In this document: piece after piece, positions 9,427 through 18,667 of the stretch
Layout: each line of letters starts with the position of its first letter
Position numbering within the stretch: position 1 is the stretch's first letter
From: SW132 sp038150125
GTDB lineage: Bacteria; Bacteroidota; Rhodothermia; Balneolales; Balneolaceae
Assembly: GCF_038150125.1 (NCBI RefSeq)
Contig: NZ_JBBVMF010000006.1
Coordinates: forward strand, 248,001 to 312,000
DNA: 64,000 bases
Direction of reading: 5' to 3'
The notes under the pieces: model-generated
The model's database searches: none
Seen by the model: only the letters and a program-made list of their open reading frames with translations
Told to the model about the DNA's origin: nothing
Program-made: the position numbers and the translations under genes

Positions 9427-10236
9427 ATGAAAGAATCAGAGATTACATGGACTTATCTTGAGAAACTTAAAGAAACCGGGCCGCTGGTTCACAACATTAC
9501 CAACTATGTAGTGATGAACAACACCGCAAATGCCCTGTTATCTATAGGTGCCTCACCGGTGATGGCCCATTCTACGGAAGAGGTTGCCGATATGGCGGCT
9601 ATTGCAAGTGCACTTGTCATCAACATCGGAACCCTGAGCAAGCATTGGGTGGAGGCGATGGAGATTGCGATGAAATCTGCCTCTGAAAACAATGTACCCA
9701 TAATTGTTGACCCGGTTGGGGCCGGAGCCACAGCCTATCGAACGGACACCGTAAAGCATTTGATGAGCGTCAACTCGCCCGATATCATCCGCGGAAATGC
9801 ATCCGAAATTGGTGCACTTTATTCAGCAGACGTGAAAACAAAAGGAGTAGACAGCACGCAGGACAGCCAGTCTGCAATTGAAGCGGCACAATACCTCGCA
9901 AAGGGATATAATTGCGTGGTTGTGGTGAGTGGTGAAACAGACTACATCATTACCGAAACACAAACCCGGTCTTCCCACAACGGCCATCCTTTGATGGGGC
10001 GTGTAACAGGAATGGGATGTACCGCTTCCGCTTTGATTGGTGCATTTTCCGGAACTGGAATTGGTGCAGAAGAAGCCTCCCTTGCAGCGATGCGCGTCAT
10101 GGGTATTGCCGGTGAGATGGCTGCTGAGAAAGCGGATGGGCCGGGCTCGTTCCAGGTCCATTTTTTGGATGCTCTTTATCAATTAGATCGTAAAGTGATT
10201 GAGCATCGCCTGAAGCCGGAGAAAGCCCATGCGTAA
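9427..10236 (+). CDS. thiM: hydroxyethylthiazole kinase ThiM
   Basis: A 269-residue ribokinase-like enzyme that phosphorylates 4-methyl-5-(2-hydroxyethyl)thiazole, feeding the thiazole half into thiamine phosphate synthesis. Visible family motifs are PLVHNITNYVVMNNTANALL near the N terminus, PIIVDPVGAGATAYRTDT, IIRGNASEIGAL, VVVVSGETDYI and the catalytic/anion-hole segment VTGMGCTASALIGAF, ending in GPGSFQVHFLDALYQL. First gene behind the TPP riboswitch. Its last codons overlap the thiE start by 8 bp, so the two are translationally coupled. Length is typical for the family. Confidence 0.97.
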   Translation: MKESEITWTYLEKLKETGPLVHNITNYVVMNNTANALLSIGASPVMAHSTEEVADMAAIASALVINIGTLSKHWVEAMEIAMKSASENNVPIIVDPVGAGATAYRTDTVKHLMSVNSPDIIRGNASEIGALYSADVKTKGVDSTQDSQSAIEAAQYLAKGYNCVVVVSGETDYIITETQTRSSHNGHPLMGRVTGMGCTASALIGAFSGTGIGAEEASLAAMRVMGIAGEMAAEKADGPGSFQVHFLDALYQLDRKVIEHRLKPEKAHA

Positions 10237-10879
10237 TATCGATCTTAGCCTCTACCTGGTAACAGATCGCGATATGCTACGGGGGTACGCCTTGCCCGAA
10301 TTGGTTAAAACAGCCGTGGAAAATGGAGTCACGACAGTCCAGCTTCGGGAGAAGGACGCATCAACCCGCGAATTTATACAGCTGGCGGTCGACCTGAAAA
10401 AAGTGCTCGATCCACTTAATATTCCGCTGATTATCAACGACCGGGTGGATGTGGCGCTTGCAACTGATGCAAGCGGCGTGCACCTGGGTCAGAATGATAT
10501 GCCGGTGAGCATTGCGAGGAATCTTCTTGGCCCCGATAAAATCATCGGGCTGTCTGTGGAGACCAGAGAAGATCTCGAAACCGTTGACGCACTCAACCCG
10601 GATTACCTGGGTGTAAGCCCAATATTCAGCACACCTACCAAAACTGACACTATCAATGAGTGGGAGTTGGATGGTTTGAGGCTCGTTTCCGAAAAAACTG
10701 ATTTCCCGCTTGTTGCCATTGGCGGAATCAATGCTGAGAATGCCCAAAACGTGATGGATCATGGTGCCGACGGACTGGCAGTGGTGTCGGCCATTTGTGC
10801 CTCTGAGGATCCCGGTCAGGCTGCAGCCCTTTTGCGAAAAGAGATCGACTTAGTAATGGGGCATCAATACCAAAGCTGA
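10229..10879 (+). CDS. thiE: thiamine phosphate synthase ThiE
   Basis: A 216-residue TIM-barrel enzyme that joins HMP pyrophosphate and thiazole phosphate to give thiamine phosphate. Diagnostic pieces are YLVTDRD at the N terminus, VTTVQLREKDASTREFI (substrate binding), LIINDRVDVALATDASGVHL, GLSVETREDLE, YLGVSPIFSTPTKTDT and LVAIGGINAENAQNVMDHGA. The start overlaps thiM by 8 bp. The operon is interrupted after this gene by a transposon-like insert and a repeat before thiL, so thiL-thiD-tenA may be transcribed from a second promoter or by readthrough. Confidence 0.97.
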   Translation: MRNIDLSLYLVTDRDMLRGYALPELVKTAVENGVTTVQLREKDASTREFIQLAVDLKKVLDPLNIPLIINDRVDVALATDASGVHLGQNDMPVSIARNLLGPDKIIGLSVETREDLETVDALNPDYLGVSPIFSTPTKTDTINEWELDGLRLVSEKTDFPLVAIGGINAENAQNVMDHGADGLAVVSAICASEDPGQAAALLRKEIDLVMGHQYQS

Positions 10880-10940
10880 TGAGTAGGGTAAAAACTAAAT
10901 TAAGATCTAAATTCGATTATAGATGATGCAATTAATACTG

Positions 10941-11102
10941 AGGCTGTCCAAAAAGGTTTGTTCAATAAAGAACTTTACAATCAAATAGTCATACCGGACT
11001 CCGATCCGGTATCTCCTGCCCATATCAACGATTGGAGATCCCGTATCCCCCGTAAGGGATCCCATTGGGAAAGTACGGGATGACACCCTTTTTGGACAGC
11101 CT
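10941..11102. mobile_element. MITE-like insertion with perfect 16-bp terminal inverted repeats
   Basis: The 162-bp segment begins AGGCTGTCCAAAAAGG (10941-10956) and ends with its exact reverse complement CCTTTTTGGACAGCCT (11087-11102). The interior is non-coding and holds smaller palindromes (CCGGACTCCGATCCGG; CCCGTA...TACGGG). There is no transposase, so it would be a non-autonomous element moved in trans. I do not see a clear target-site duplication. It sits between thiE and thiL. Confidence 0.75.
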
Positions 11103-11103
11103 A

Positions 11104-11213
11104 CCGGGGGGTGGTAGCCTTAGGTCTTTGAACCCAAATTAATCAAAGAAACCTGTTTCCCTACAGGGATTTGGCACAACCATCCCTCAATCCCCTCTTG
11201 GGAAGGAGGGGAC
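11104..11213 (-). repeat. dispersed repeat, shared with 18451-18594
   Basis: Read on the reverse strand this is clearly related to the repeat at 18451-18594: both have the AGGGGATT / GGTGGTTRTGCC region, a GGGAAACA block, and end in GCTACCACCCCC. The MITE-like insert directly abuts its far end, and the terminal GGCCCCTCC part seen in the other copy is missing here, consistent with nesting or truncation. Non-coding. Confidence 0.7.
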
Positions 11214-11258
11214 TTTCTAATCCGAAAACCTATTTTAAAGATAAATTAATCGATCAAC

Positions 11259-12335
11259 ATGAACGAGGAAGCGCCATTTAAAGGATTTGAATCCCTGTCT
11301 GAGCTGGGTGAGTTTGGTTTGATTGATCAGATCGCCGGCCTATTCGGTAAAGGCTGTGTTGAGGATACGATTGGTATCGGTGATGACTGTGCGGTATTGC
11401 CATATAAAGATGGCCAATCACTGCTAATCACAACAGATATGTTGATTGAAGATCGCCATTTTCGCCATTCCTGGATCTCAGCAGAAGACCTTGGCTATAA
11501 ATCCCTGGCGGTGAACCTGAGTGATATCTCGGCGATGGGCGGTAAACCGCTATACGCGTTCCTGAGTATTGGTTTGCCGGATGATCTTACTCTCGACTGG
11601 GTGGAGCGGTTTTTCAGGGGAACACGTGAACTTTCAGAAACAAATGGAGTAAAATTATTGGGCGGTGATACCACAAAAAGCCCCGGGCCGATGGTGATCA
11701 ATTACACCGTTCTTGGCGTTATGGACGAAGACTCTGTTCTGTGGAGATCATCTGCAAAGCCGGGAGATCAAATAGCGGTGCTTGGAAAGCTGGGTGAATC
11801 CGGTGCCGGGCTGAAACTGCTCATTGAAAACAAATCCTCGTACAGTTCTTCAGAACAGGCCATGATTAAATCTCACAGCCGGCCACAGCTCTATGTGGAG
11901 GAATCACAGTTTCTTGCATCTAATTCTGCAGTGCACGCAATGATCGATCTGTCGGACGGTATTCAGTCTGATGCCGGGCATATTGCTAAAAAATCGGGGG
12001 TAACACTACAGGTTGATGCAGATCGTATTCCGATAACTTCAGATTTGAAACAAGTTTGTGAATCATACAACTGGGATTCGCTGGAGCTGGCACTGTCTTC
12101 TGGCGAGGATTACGGATTGCTGTTTACGTTTGATGAAGCGAATGCAGGCAGACTATCGGATGAGTTTAAACAAAAATTCAATATCGAGCTTACTATTATC
12201 GGTGAGGTTAAAGACGGTTCGCCGGAATTGACCCTGTTAAAAGATGGTGATGCATTTGATATCGGGAAAAAGGGGTTTGATCATTTTAGAAGTGAAAAGC
12301 TGGAGCGAAGCGACAGTTCCGATCCCTCGGGGTGA
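11259..12335 (+). CDS. thiL: thiamine-monophosphate kinase ThiL
   Basis: A 358-residue PurM-like ATP-binding enzyme that makes the active cofactor TPP from thiamine phosphate. Family signatures are GIGDDCAVLPY, TTDMLIEDRHFRHSW, LGYKSLAVNLSDISAMGGKP, LLGGDTTKSPGPMVINYTVLG, LSDGIQSDAGHI and ALSSGEDYGLLF. It follows the MITE/repeat block by about 45 bp. The last ~14 residues (LERSDSSDPSG end) are encoded by sequence that resembles dispersed GTGAAAAGTGAGAAGTGAAA-type repeats, so the natural C terminus may have been slightly altered. thiD begins 72 bp downstream on the same strand. Confidence 0.96.
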   Translation: MNEEAPFKGFESLSELGEFGLIDQIAGLFGKGCVEDTIGIGDDCAVLPYKDGQSLLITTDMLIEDRHFRHSWISAEDLGYKSLAVNLSDISAMGGKPLYAFLSIGLPDDLTLDWVERFFRGTRELSETNGVKLLGGDTTKSPGPMVINYTVLGVMDEDSVLWRSSAKPGDQIAVLGKLGESGAGLKLLIENKSSYSSSEQAMIKSHSRPQLYVEESQFLASNSAVHAMIDLSDGIQSDAGHIAKKSGVTLQVDADRIPITSDLKQVCESYNWDSLELALSSGEDYGLLFTFDEANAGRLSDEFKQKFNIELTIIGEVKDGSPELTLLKDGDAFDIGKKGFDHFRSEKLERSDSSDPSG

Positions 12336-12407
12336 AAAGTGAGAAGTGAAAGCTGTGGGTAAACTGCACGGGTATCAATTGTGTAAAACTAGAAAAGATA
12401 TTTCAAT

Positions 12408-13232
12408 ATGACCTCAAAAAAATATACAAGAGTACTCACTATTGCGGGATCCGACAGTGGTGGTGGAGCAGGAATCCAGGCCGACCTGAAAACATTTTCT
12501 GCACTTGGGTGCTATGGAATGTCAGTTATCACTGCTTTGACGGCACAGAATACGGAAACTGTAGCGGGAATTCAGGCTGCCGAGCCGGAATTTGTAGTTC
12601 AGCAAATAGATGCTGTTCTGGATGACATCGGTACTGATGCGATCAAAATCGGAATGCTCTTTTCGGCTGAAATTATCGAAGCTGTGGCGGAACGGCTGAA
12701 GGCGTACAAATCAGACAGCATTGTACTCGATCCTGTCATGATTTCAAAAAGCGGAGCTCAGCTTCTGAAAGAGGATGCTGTTGAGACAATGGTCGAACAG
12801 CTATTTCCGATCGCTTTACTCATCACGCCAAATATACCGGAAGCTGAAAAACTAACGGGGATTGATATCGGGACGGAGGATGACATGAAACGTGCCGCGG
12901 AAATCCTGTTCGATACCGGCGCTCAGAATGTACTGATCAAAGGTGGTCATATGAATGGGGATCAGTCAAAAGATATGCTCTTTTGCAATAGAGACGGGAA
13001 AACCGATACGTATGTTTTTGCTTCAAAACGTATCAATACAAAAAACACGCACGGAACCGGATGTACCTACTCATCGGCCATCGCATCCTATCTTGCACAC
13101 GATTGTGACCTGGAGAACGCCGTAAAATTTGCCAAACAGTATGTTAAGGGAGCGATTGAGGAAGGGGCTTCCTATAAAACCGGATCGGGCCATGGTCCGT
13201 TAAATCATTTTTTTGATGTTTGGAACAGATAA
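12408..13232 (+). CDS. thiD: hydroxymethylpyrimidine/phosphomethylpyrimidine kinase ThiD
   Basis: A 274-residue ribokinase-fold enzyme that phosphorylates HMP twice to HMP-PP for ThiE. Motifs are LTIAGSDSGGGAGIQADLKT at the N terminus, GMSVITALTAQNT, IKIGMLFSAEII, VLDPVMISKSG, LITPNIPEAEKLTG, VLIKGGHM and the ATP/anion-hole segment THGTGCTYSSAIASYLA. Lies between thiL and tenA on the same strand with short gaps. Together with ThiM and TenA this gives a salvage route. No thiC or thiG was found in this window, though they may be elsewhere in the genome. Confidence 0.97.
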   Translation: MTSKKYTRVLTIAGSDSGGGAGIQADLKTFSALGCYGMSVITALTAQNTETVAGIQAAEPEFVVQQIDAVLDDIGTDAIKIGMLFSAEIIEAVAERLKAYKSDSIVLDPVMISKSGAQLLKEDAVETMVEQLFPIALLITPNIPEAEKLTGIDIGTEDDMKRAAEILFDTGAQNVLIKGGHMNGDQSKDMLFCNRDGKTDTYVFASKRINTKNTHGTGCTYSSAIASYLAHDCDLENAVKFAKQYVKGAIEEGASYKTGSGHGPLNHFFDVWNR

Positions 13233-13298
13233 AATTCAGCACAGCTTAGCTTTCAGTTATCACTTTAAATCAAATAGCATAATCAACAAATATCAAAC

Positions 13299-13949
13299 AT
13301 GTCATTTACAACATCACTTTGGGAAGAAATCACGCCTATCTACAAAAAAATTTTGGATCTACCCTTTAACAAAGAATTGACGGAGGGCACGCTTCCTGAA
13401 GATACATTCGCTTTTTATATGAAACAGGATGCTCTTTACCTCGCCGATTTTTCCAAAGCATTGGCCATTGCCGGAGCAAAAAGTCAGTCTGCGGATGAGC
13501 TCAAGGATTTTCTCGATTTTGCTACCGGAGCCGTGGTAGTAGAACGTGCTCTTCATGAAAGCTTCCTTCAGAAATTCGATACCCACATCGACGTAGATAA
13601 ATCGCCGACATGTTTTGCATATACACATTTTCTTCTTTCCACGGCTTCTCTGGAAGATTATCCTGTGGCGGTTGCAGCGCTATTGCCCTGTTTCTGGATC
13701 TATCGTGAAGTCGGGCTTCACATCCATCAAAAATCTGCCAAAAACAATCCTTACCGGGAGTGGATTATTACATACGCCGGAGAGGATTTTTCAGAAAGCG
13801 TGGATCGTGCAATTGAGATCACTGAACTGGCGGCTCAGAAAAGCTCTGATGCTGTAAGAGGACGAATGAGAAGTGCATTCGCAGACTCAACCCGCATGGA
13901 GTGGATGTTCTGGGATTCGGCCTATCGGGTGGGGCAGTGGCCGGTATAA
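13299..13949 (+). CDS. tenA: thiaminase II / aminopyrimidine aminohydrolase TenA
   Basis: A 216-residue all-helical protein that hydrolyses aminomethylpyrimidine breakdown products of thiamine to HMP. The TenA active-site residues are present: Asp44 in MKQDALYLADFSKA, Cys131 in AALLPCFWIYREVG, and a C-terminal Glu in the TRMEWMFWDSAYR segment. YAGEDFSESV also matches the family. It is the last gene of the thiamine cluster and would supply HMP to ThiD. The gene end is followed by about 200 bp of non-coding sequence before the convergent permease pseudogene. Confidence 0.95.
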   Translation: MSFTTSLWEEITPIYKKILDLPFNKELTEGTLPEDTFAFYMKQDALYLADFSKALAIAGAKSQSADELKDFLDFATGAVVVERALHESFLQKFDTHIDVDKSPTCFAYTHFLLSTASLEDYPVAVAALLPCFWIYREVGLHIHQKSAKNNPYREWIITYAGEDFSESVDRAIEITELAAQKSSDAVRGRMRSAFADSTRMEWMFWDSAYRVGQWPV

Positions 13950-14146
13950 CGCACCGTGGCGTTGCTGACCTGCATTCTGATCTTAAAAATACATGGGATG
14001 TCTTTTACTGGCAAATAGCATGGATATTTTCCAATAGTATTGTAGTATATCTTAGCTTTTTGTAATTGTTAGACATACCATGTTTAAACATTTGGCCGAA
14101 ATCTACCTAATTGTCAGCAAAGACAGCCGTTAACTGTGGGGTCCGG

Positions 14147-16499
14147 CTATTTTTCACTACCGGAATCGGGAGAGGAACTCAAGCCAAGCTGTTCTTTCAT
14201 GCGTTTCAGGCCTTCACTTGCTTTTAGTTTCCAGTCTTCCGTGAGGTAACGGCGTACCATCAATACAGAACACGGAGCGCTGTCTGCTACGATATCAGTG
14301 ATGGTTCCAAACAGGACATTGCGAATTCCCCATTCATGTGAGGCGCCGATGATGGTCAGGTCAAAATTCTCCTCTTTAAGAATCTGGTCAATACCGTCTG
14401 TCACACTTTCTGATTCGATGATTTTGATGTTAAGATTATCGAACGAATCGGCAAGTGGTTCGATGATTTTTTTTAGTTCTGCGCGTTCATCCTCCTTCAC
14501 GGTTCCGGGCTTCACGAGCCGTAACAATGTAAGGTTAGCGTCCAGATTACGCGCAATACGCAGCCCGATTTCAAGTCCCAGCTGTGCGTGGTATCCGCCC
14601 CCCAGGGCAACAGGATGGAGTCGACCTTGTCGAGCCCGCGATCCTTTAGAATCCCGACATCGGCCTTCAGATTTTTGATGATCTTTTGAACGGGTGAATT
14701 GTAGATGCGGCCGATGCTGAATCCTCCCTGCCAGCCCATGAGCATCATGTCTGCTTTTCGGTTTTCGGTCTCTTCAATCAAGCCGTTAAATACATTATAT
14801 GCAGCTTCGGATACGGCTTCAAAACTCGTATTGGCAAGGGCTTTGGCACTATCTGAGGAAACTTCGCCTTTTTTTAGTTTCACTTGTTCTCCTATTTCTT
14901 TAATGCTGTTTACCACAGATTGCCGTTCTTCCAGTTTTCGGCGAATGGTTGATAACGGCGTTTGATAAGGTACCTTTACGATACTCAATCCTGTAACGCG
15001 TCCCGGCTCTTTAGCGCCGGCGGCTATCATCTGCCCCAGCCGCAAAAGATCACCCTCGGTTTCAGGATTGGCCAGTGCCGTGACAATATGCCGCGGTTCG
15101 ATGGCATCCAACGCCCTTACACCGGGCTGCCACTCCTCGGATGGTTCGGCTTCATGAAGCTCAACCGGAAGGCCGAATATCTTGAGCCCGTGCACTTCCC
15201 ATCGCTTCTTGAAATCCGGCAGGGCATCCTCGAACTCCACACGTGATCGCCCCCATGCCAGATACCAGCCTAAACTGCCGATAATGAGTACTGTTACGGC
15301 GATCTGGGCAAATGTGCCTGAAAAAATAATAATCCCAAGACAGCAAATTGCGGCTACGAGCTGCAGCCATGGCGTTCCGGGTGATGGGTACGTGGGCTTG
15401 TACCACGAAGGATTGGCGGCCCTTAGCATGACACATCCAATATTGAGAGCCGCATAGCTGTAAAGCTGAAGCACACTTGCCACTTTTGCAAGGTTTTCAA
15501 GGCTCTCGAGAAGTAAAAATGAAAGTGCAAGGATTCCTGTAAGAATAATTGCCCGGTAGGGTGTAAGAAGTTTTTTGTGAATCTCGCTGAGCCAGTTTGG
15601 CATCATCCGGTCGCGTGCCATCGCCAGGTTAATGCTCGATGATGCGAGAATGCTGGCATTTGCTGATGAGATGGTGGCAAGAAGCCCCGCCAGGATAATC
15701 AGCACAACACCGGGGTTCCCAAGCATTTGCCGGGCAGCGGCTGTTAACGGGTCGGGAACGTCGCCGATCGTATCTTGTGTGAAAATTCCGCCGATCACTA
15801 ATAGAATCACTACATAAAGCACAGTCACAAGTGCCACCGAACCAATAAGAGCGCGCGGTAAATTTTTAGACGGATCTTTGATCTCTTCCGCCACAGCGGC
15901 GATTTTCACAAATCCGAGGAAAGAGACAAATACAAGCGCGGTGGTCCCGAAAATAGGTTCTGTTCCGAATGGGAAAAAGGGGCTAAAGTTGTTGGAATCT
16001 ATTTAAAAACACCGAATAAACTAAATCCGCCAAGAATTACAAACAGTGTTAAGACGATTGTGACCTGGGTTCGCCCTGACTCCTTTGCACCTACGACATT
16101 CTATATGGTAAGGAGTACACCGCCAATAAATGCGCCCCAGAATGCAGTGACGGGAAGAAACTGAGATAAATACTCGCCCATGCCGAACAGGTAAAATGCA
16201 ATGGCAAATGTGAGGCTCAGCCAGATACCCACGCCCGATATGGCACCGAAGGCGGGACCGAGTGAGCGTGACACGAAAAAATAATCACCGCCGGATGTGG
16301 GTATGCCGGTGGCAAGCTCTGTGGCACTTGATGCGGCAATCATACAAACGATACCAGACAGGATGTAAGCAAAAATGGCTGCCGGGCCCGACATCTCAAG
16401 GGCTACGCCGGCCAGCAGGAAGATACCGGCACCGATCATTGTACCGGCGCCGATGGTTAATGCGTCCCAAAACCCAAGTTCGCGTCTGAGCTCACTCAT
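14147..16499 (-). pseudogene. APC-type amino acid permease fused to UspA domains, broken
   Basis: Three collinear minus-strand fragments form one gene. The N-terminal part (16499-16101) reads MSELRRELGFWDALTIGAGTM and has APC transporter helices; it stops at an in-frame TAG (16103-16101) where homologous flow would read ILNVVGAKESG. The frame then continues to a second break near 16002-16004, where one T appears missing (restoring FGVFKIDSNNFSPF). The middle part carries the remaining helices and a UspA-like domain. A third break is at the C run 14598-14603, where a seventh C restores LLPWGGGYHAQLGLEIGLRI and joins the last UspA domain. Adding two bases makes the length exactly 785 codons. 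One nonsense change plus two frameshifts argue for a true pseudogene; the two homopolymer shifts alone could be sequencing errors. Confidence 0.85.
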
Positions 16500-16692
16500 T
16501 TCAATGGGGCTGAATTAGAAGGATGAAAAATCTGCGTTAAAAAAACGTGTACTCATTTTGTTCAGGACCCACAGACGATATCTTGAATGAGACCGTAATG
16601 AACATATCAACACCGCAGTCTTGTTGTTGACCGCTTTGATGAATATTTTCAATGACAAATAATATAAATTTTATAATTAGAACCAAATTTAG

Positions 16693-17028
16693 ATGACCGA
16701 AGATGAGAAAAAAGAGATCAAACGAATCATTGATGAGCAGATAGAATCCGTTCGTGAAGAGATTGAAGAGCTGAAGGAGCTCACCAAACCGGTAAAGCTG
16801 GATGCATCGGTTGGCCGTTTGTCACGCATGGATGCCATTAACAACAAAGCGATCAACGAAAAGCAGCTTCGGGACAAAAAAAGCACGCTCCAAAAGCTGG
16901 AGCGGGCGCAGGAGAGATATGAAGAGGGTAAGTTGGGCAAGTGCCTGAAATGCGGGAAAGAGATCCCGTTTGGCCGGCTCAAATTTATGCCGTACACCAC
17001 CCGGTGTGTGCAATGTGCCGGGCGGTAG
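16693..17028 (+). CDS. TraR/DksA family C4 zinc-finger protein
   Basis: A 111-residue protein with a charged coiled-coil N-terminal half (about residues 1-75, rich in Lys/Glu) and a C-terminal zinc finger with four cysteines at 84, 87, 105 and 108 (GKCLKCGKEIPFGRL and TRCVQCAGR). This layout matches small DksA/TraR proteins, which bind in the RNA polymerase secondary channel or act as zinc-dependent accessory factors. The conserved segment GRLSRMDAINNKAI is typical of the short Bacteroidota-type members. It is monocistronic, between the permease pseudogene (divergent) and the esterase (convergent). The role in transcription is inferred from family. Confidence 0.85.
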   Translation: MTEDEKKEIKRIIDEQIESVREEIEELKELTKPVKLDASVGRLSRMDAINNKAINEKQLRDKKSTLQKLERAQERYEEGKLGKCLKCGKEIPFGRLKFMPYTTRCVQCAGR

Positions 17029-17071
17029 CAATGATTAAACAATCTCCTGGCTAATACTTCTGATAAAACCG

Positions 17072-18328
17072 TTACCGGAGGCCGGGTGTGCTCCAGGGGA
17101 TCCAGCGCTCGTTTTCAAATGAAAAGCTTGCATCCGTATCAAAAATATTAGTTTGAGCCGGGTTGTTCAGGAGAAACGTTTCAACAAAAGCAGCTACATG
17201 CGGCTTCTGAGAATCGGGCAGCTGGCAGTGGTTATGGCCGCTCACCTGCGAAAATCCCATCCGCTGAGGTACGCCCATCGCAGTCCAAACCTCACGGGCT
17301 GCCAGTGACGCGCCATAAGTGCTTTTTGGTCCCAGCCAGTCGATCCCCGAATGTTCAATAACAAGCAGTCCGCGCGGTGCAACCATACCCATCACCTCGT
17401 GATGGTCGAACGGCAGTTTCTCCACCGATTCACTGAACTGCGAAAAGGACTCCCTGAGCCAAACATTTTCACCGACAATTTGCCGCAGCGTTTGCACATT
17501 TTGCCCGTTTTCTAGCATGGTATCGGATATCCGCCAGGATGCAGCTCCACCCGCGCCCGACTCCTGGGGAATGGTGAGGGCGATTCGCTCATCAAATGCC
17601 CCGGCAATCAGCGCGCCTTTTCCATTTCTTGAGCAGCCAGTTACACCCAGCCGTTCGGTGTCAATCGGTGAATCCACAGTTTCCAGGAGGTCAATCACCC
17701 GGCTGACGCCCCACGCCCAAGCCATGAGCGCACCGGCGGGATGATCGCTTCCGTACAAATCATAAAACAAACCGTTACCTCTTGAAGATGCATTCATCTG
17801 CTCTGCAATCGCGCTATTTGGAAAGTTGATCAAGGCCACGCCAAGACTGTCGAGCTGATCATTATCCAGGAATGAGCGGCCCATACCAATGATAGCAGGA
17901 TAAGGAGCCTGACCGCCGGACGGCAAAATCACTTCTGAGTTGAAAGAGATCGTGCGTCCCTGGTGTTCTATGGTAAGCCGGAGCGTTTCGTTTTCAAACG
18001 ATCCGGTGACCGATTCCGGGGCACTTGGTTTTTCTCCCAGCTCAAACTGCTGGGCCATTTGGCCAATTTCATCACGTCTGCAGTTCCAATGGTCCATTCT
18101 GGATACTTGGGAACCATCAGAAAAACTGAAAGGATTTGGCAGATGAGCGACGGAATCAAGCTCTGAAAATGACAAATCAGGGGCTTCCGGACAATTGCTG
18201 CTGGTTTGACCCGACTCCGCTGACATAGCAACAGGCAGCGCTGCGGGTGATTCCGCCCGGTTATTTGTACATGAAACAGCCGCCAGGAAAAGCAGCGCGC
18301 AGTATATAATTGTTCTGAATAGAGACAT
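17072..18328 (-). CDS. glucuronoyl esterase-like (CE15) lipoprotein
   Basis: I start at the ATG at 18328-18326 because it gives a lipoprotein signal, MSLFRTIIYCALLFLAAVSC; the longer frame from 18466 runs through repeat-derived sequence. The mature 400-residue alpha/beta hydrolase carries the CE15 nucleophile motif GVTGCSRNGKGALIAG (Ser233), the DERIALTIPQESGAGG acid-containing segment, and a catalytic His in SQVSGHNHCQLP. CE15 enzymes cleave ester links between 4-O-methyl-glucuronic acid in xylan and lignin alcohols, or related uronate esters in other polysaccharides. Probably anchored on the periplasmic or outer membrane. Not in a polysaccharide operon here; the neighbours are unrelated. 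Substrate is inferred. Confidence 0.82.
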   Translation of the reverse strand: MSLFRTIIYCALLFLAAVSCTNNRAESPAALPVAMSAESGQTSSNCPEAPDLSFSELDSVAHLPNPFSFSDGSQVSRMDHWNCRRDEIGQMAQQFELGEKPSAPESVTGSFENETLRLTIEHQGRTISFNSEVILPSGGQAPYPAIIGMGRSFLDNDQLDSLGVALINFPNSAIAEQMNASSRGNGLFYDLYGSDHPAGALMAWAWGVSRVIDLLETVDSPIDTERLGVTGCSRNGKGALIAGAFDERIALTIPQESGAGGAASWRISDTMLENGQNVQTLRQIVGENVWLRESFSQFSESVEKLPFDHHEVMGMVAPRGLLVIEHSGIDWLGPKSTYGASLAAREVWTAMGVPQRMGFSQVSGHNHCQLPDSQKPHVAAFVETFLLNNPAQTNIFDTDASFSFENERWIPWSTPGLR

Positions 18329-18450
18329 CTGGTCTGATATGTTAATTTGGTTCACGTATCTTTGGCTGTTTGAATATGGACAAAGAATCGGTTCAAGTAA
18401 AGGGTGGATACCTGAGTTCGAATTATAATGTCTTTTGATTGGAGTAAAAA

Positions 18451-18594
18451 GTCCTCTCCTTCTCAAGGAGGGGATTCAGGGGTGGTTATGCCCAGGGCAT
18501 CGCATCCCTCTGGGGAAACAAGATTTTGAGTCTAATTTAAATTCAAAAATTTAAAGCTACCACCCCCGGCCCCTCCTTACACAGGAGGGGAGTT
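18451..18594 (+). repeat. dispersed repeat with inverted ends
   Basis: About 144 bp bracketed by CTCAAGGAGGGGATTCAGGG on the left and CTACCACCCCCGGCCCCTCC plus ACAGGAGGGGAG on the right, so the ends can pair (GGAGGGG...GGGTGGT with ACCACCC...CCCCTCC). A related but truncated copy in the opposite orientation lies at 11104-11213. It lies in the divergent gap between the esterase and the EamA transporter, 70 bp before the latter. Confidence 0.7.
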
Positions 18595-18667
18595 TTATTT
18601 GTCCTGATTTAAAATCAAACTCAGATTAAAACTACTTTCAGATGAATAAATTAAACTCTTTAACCAA

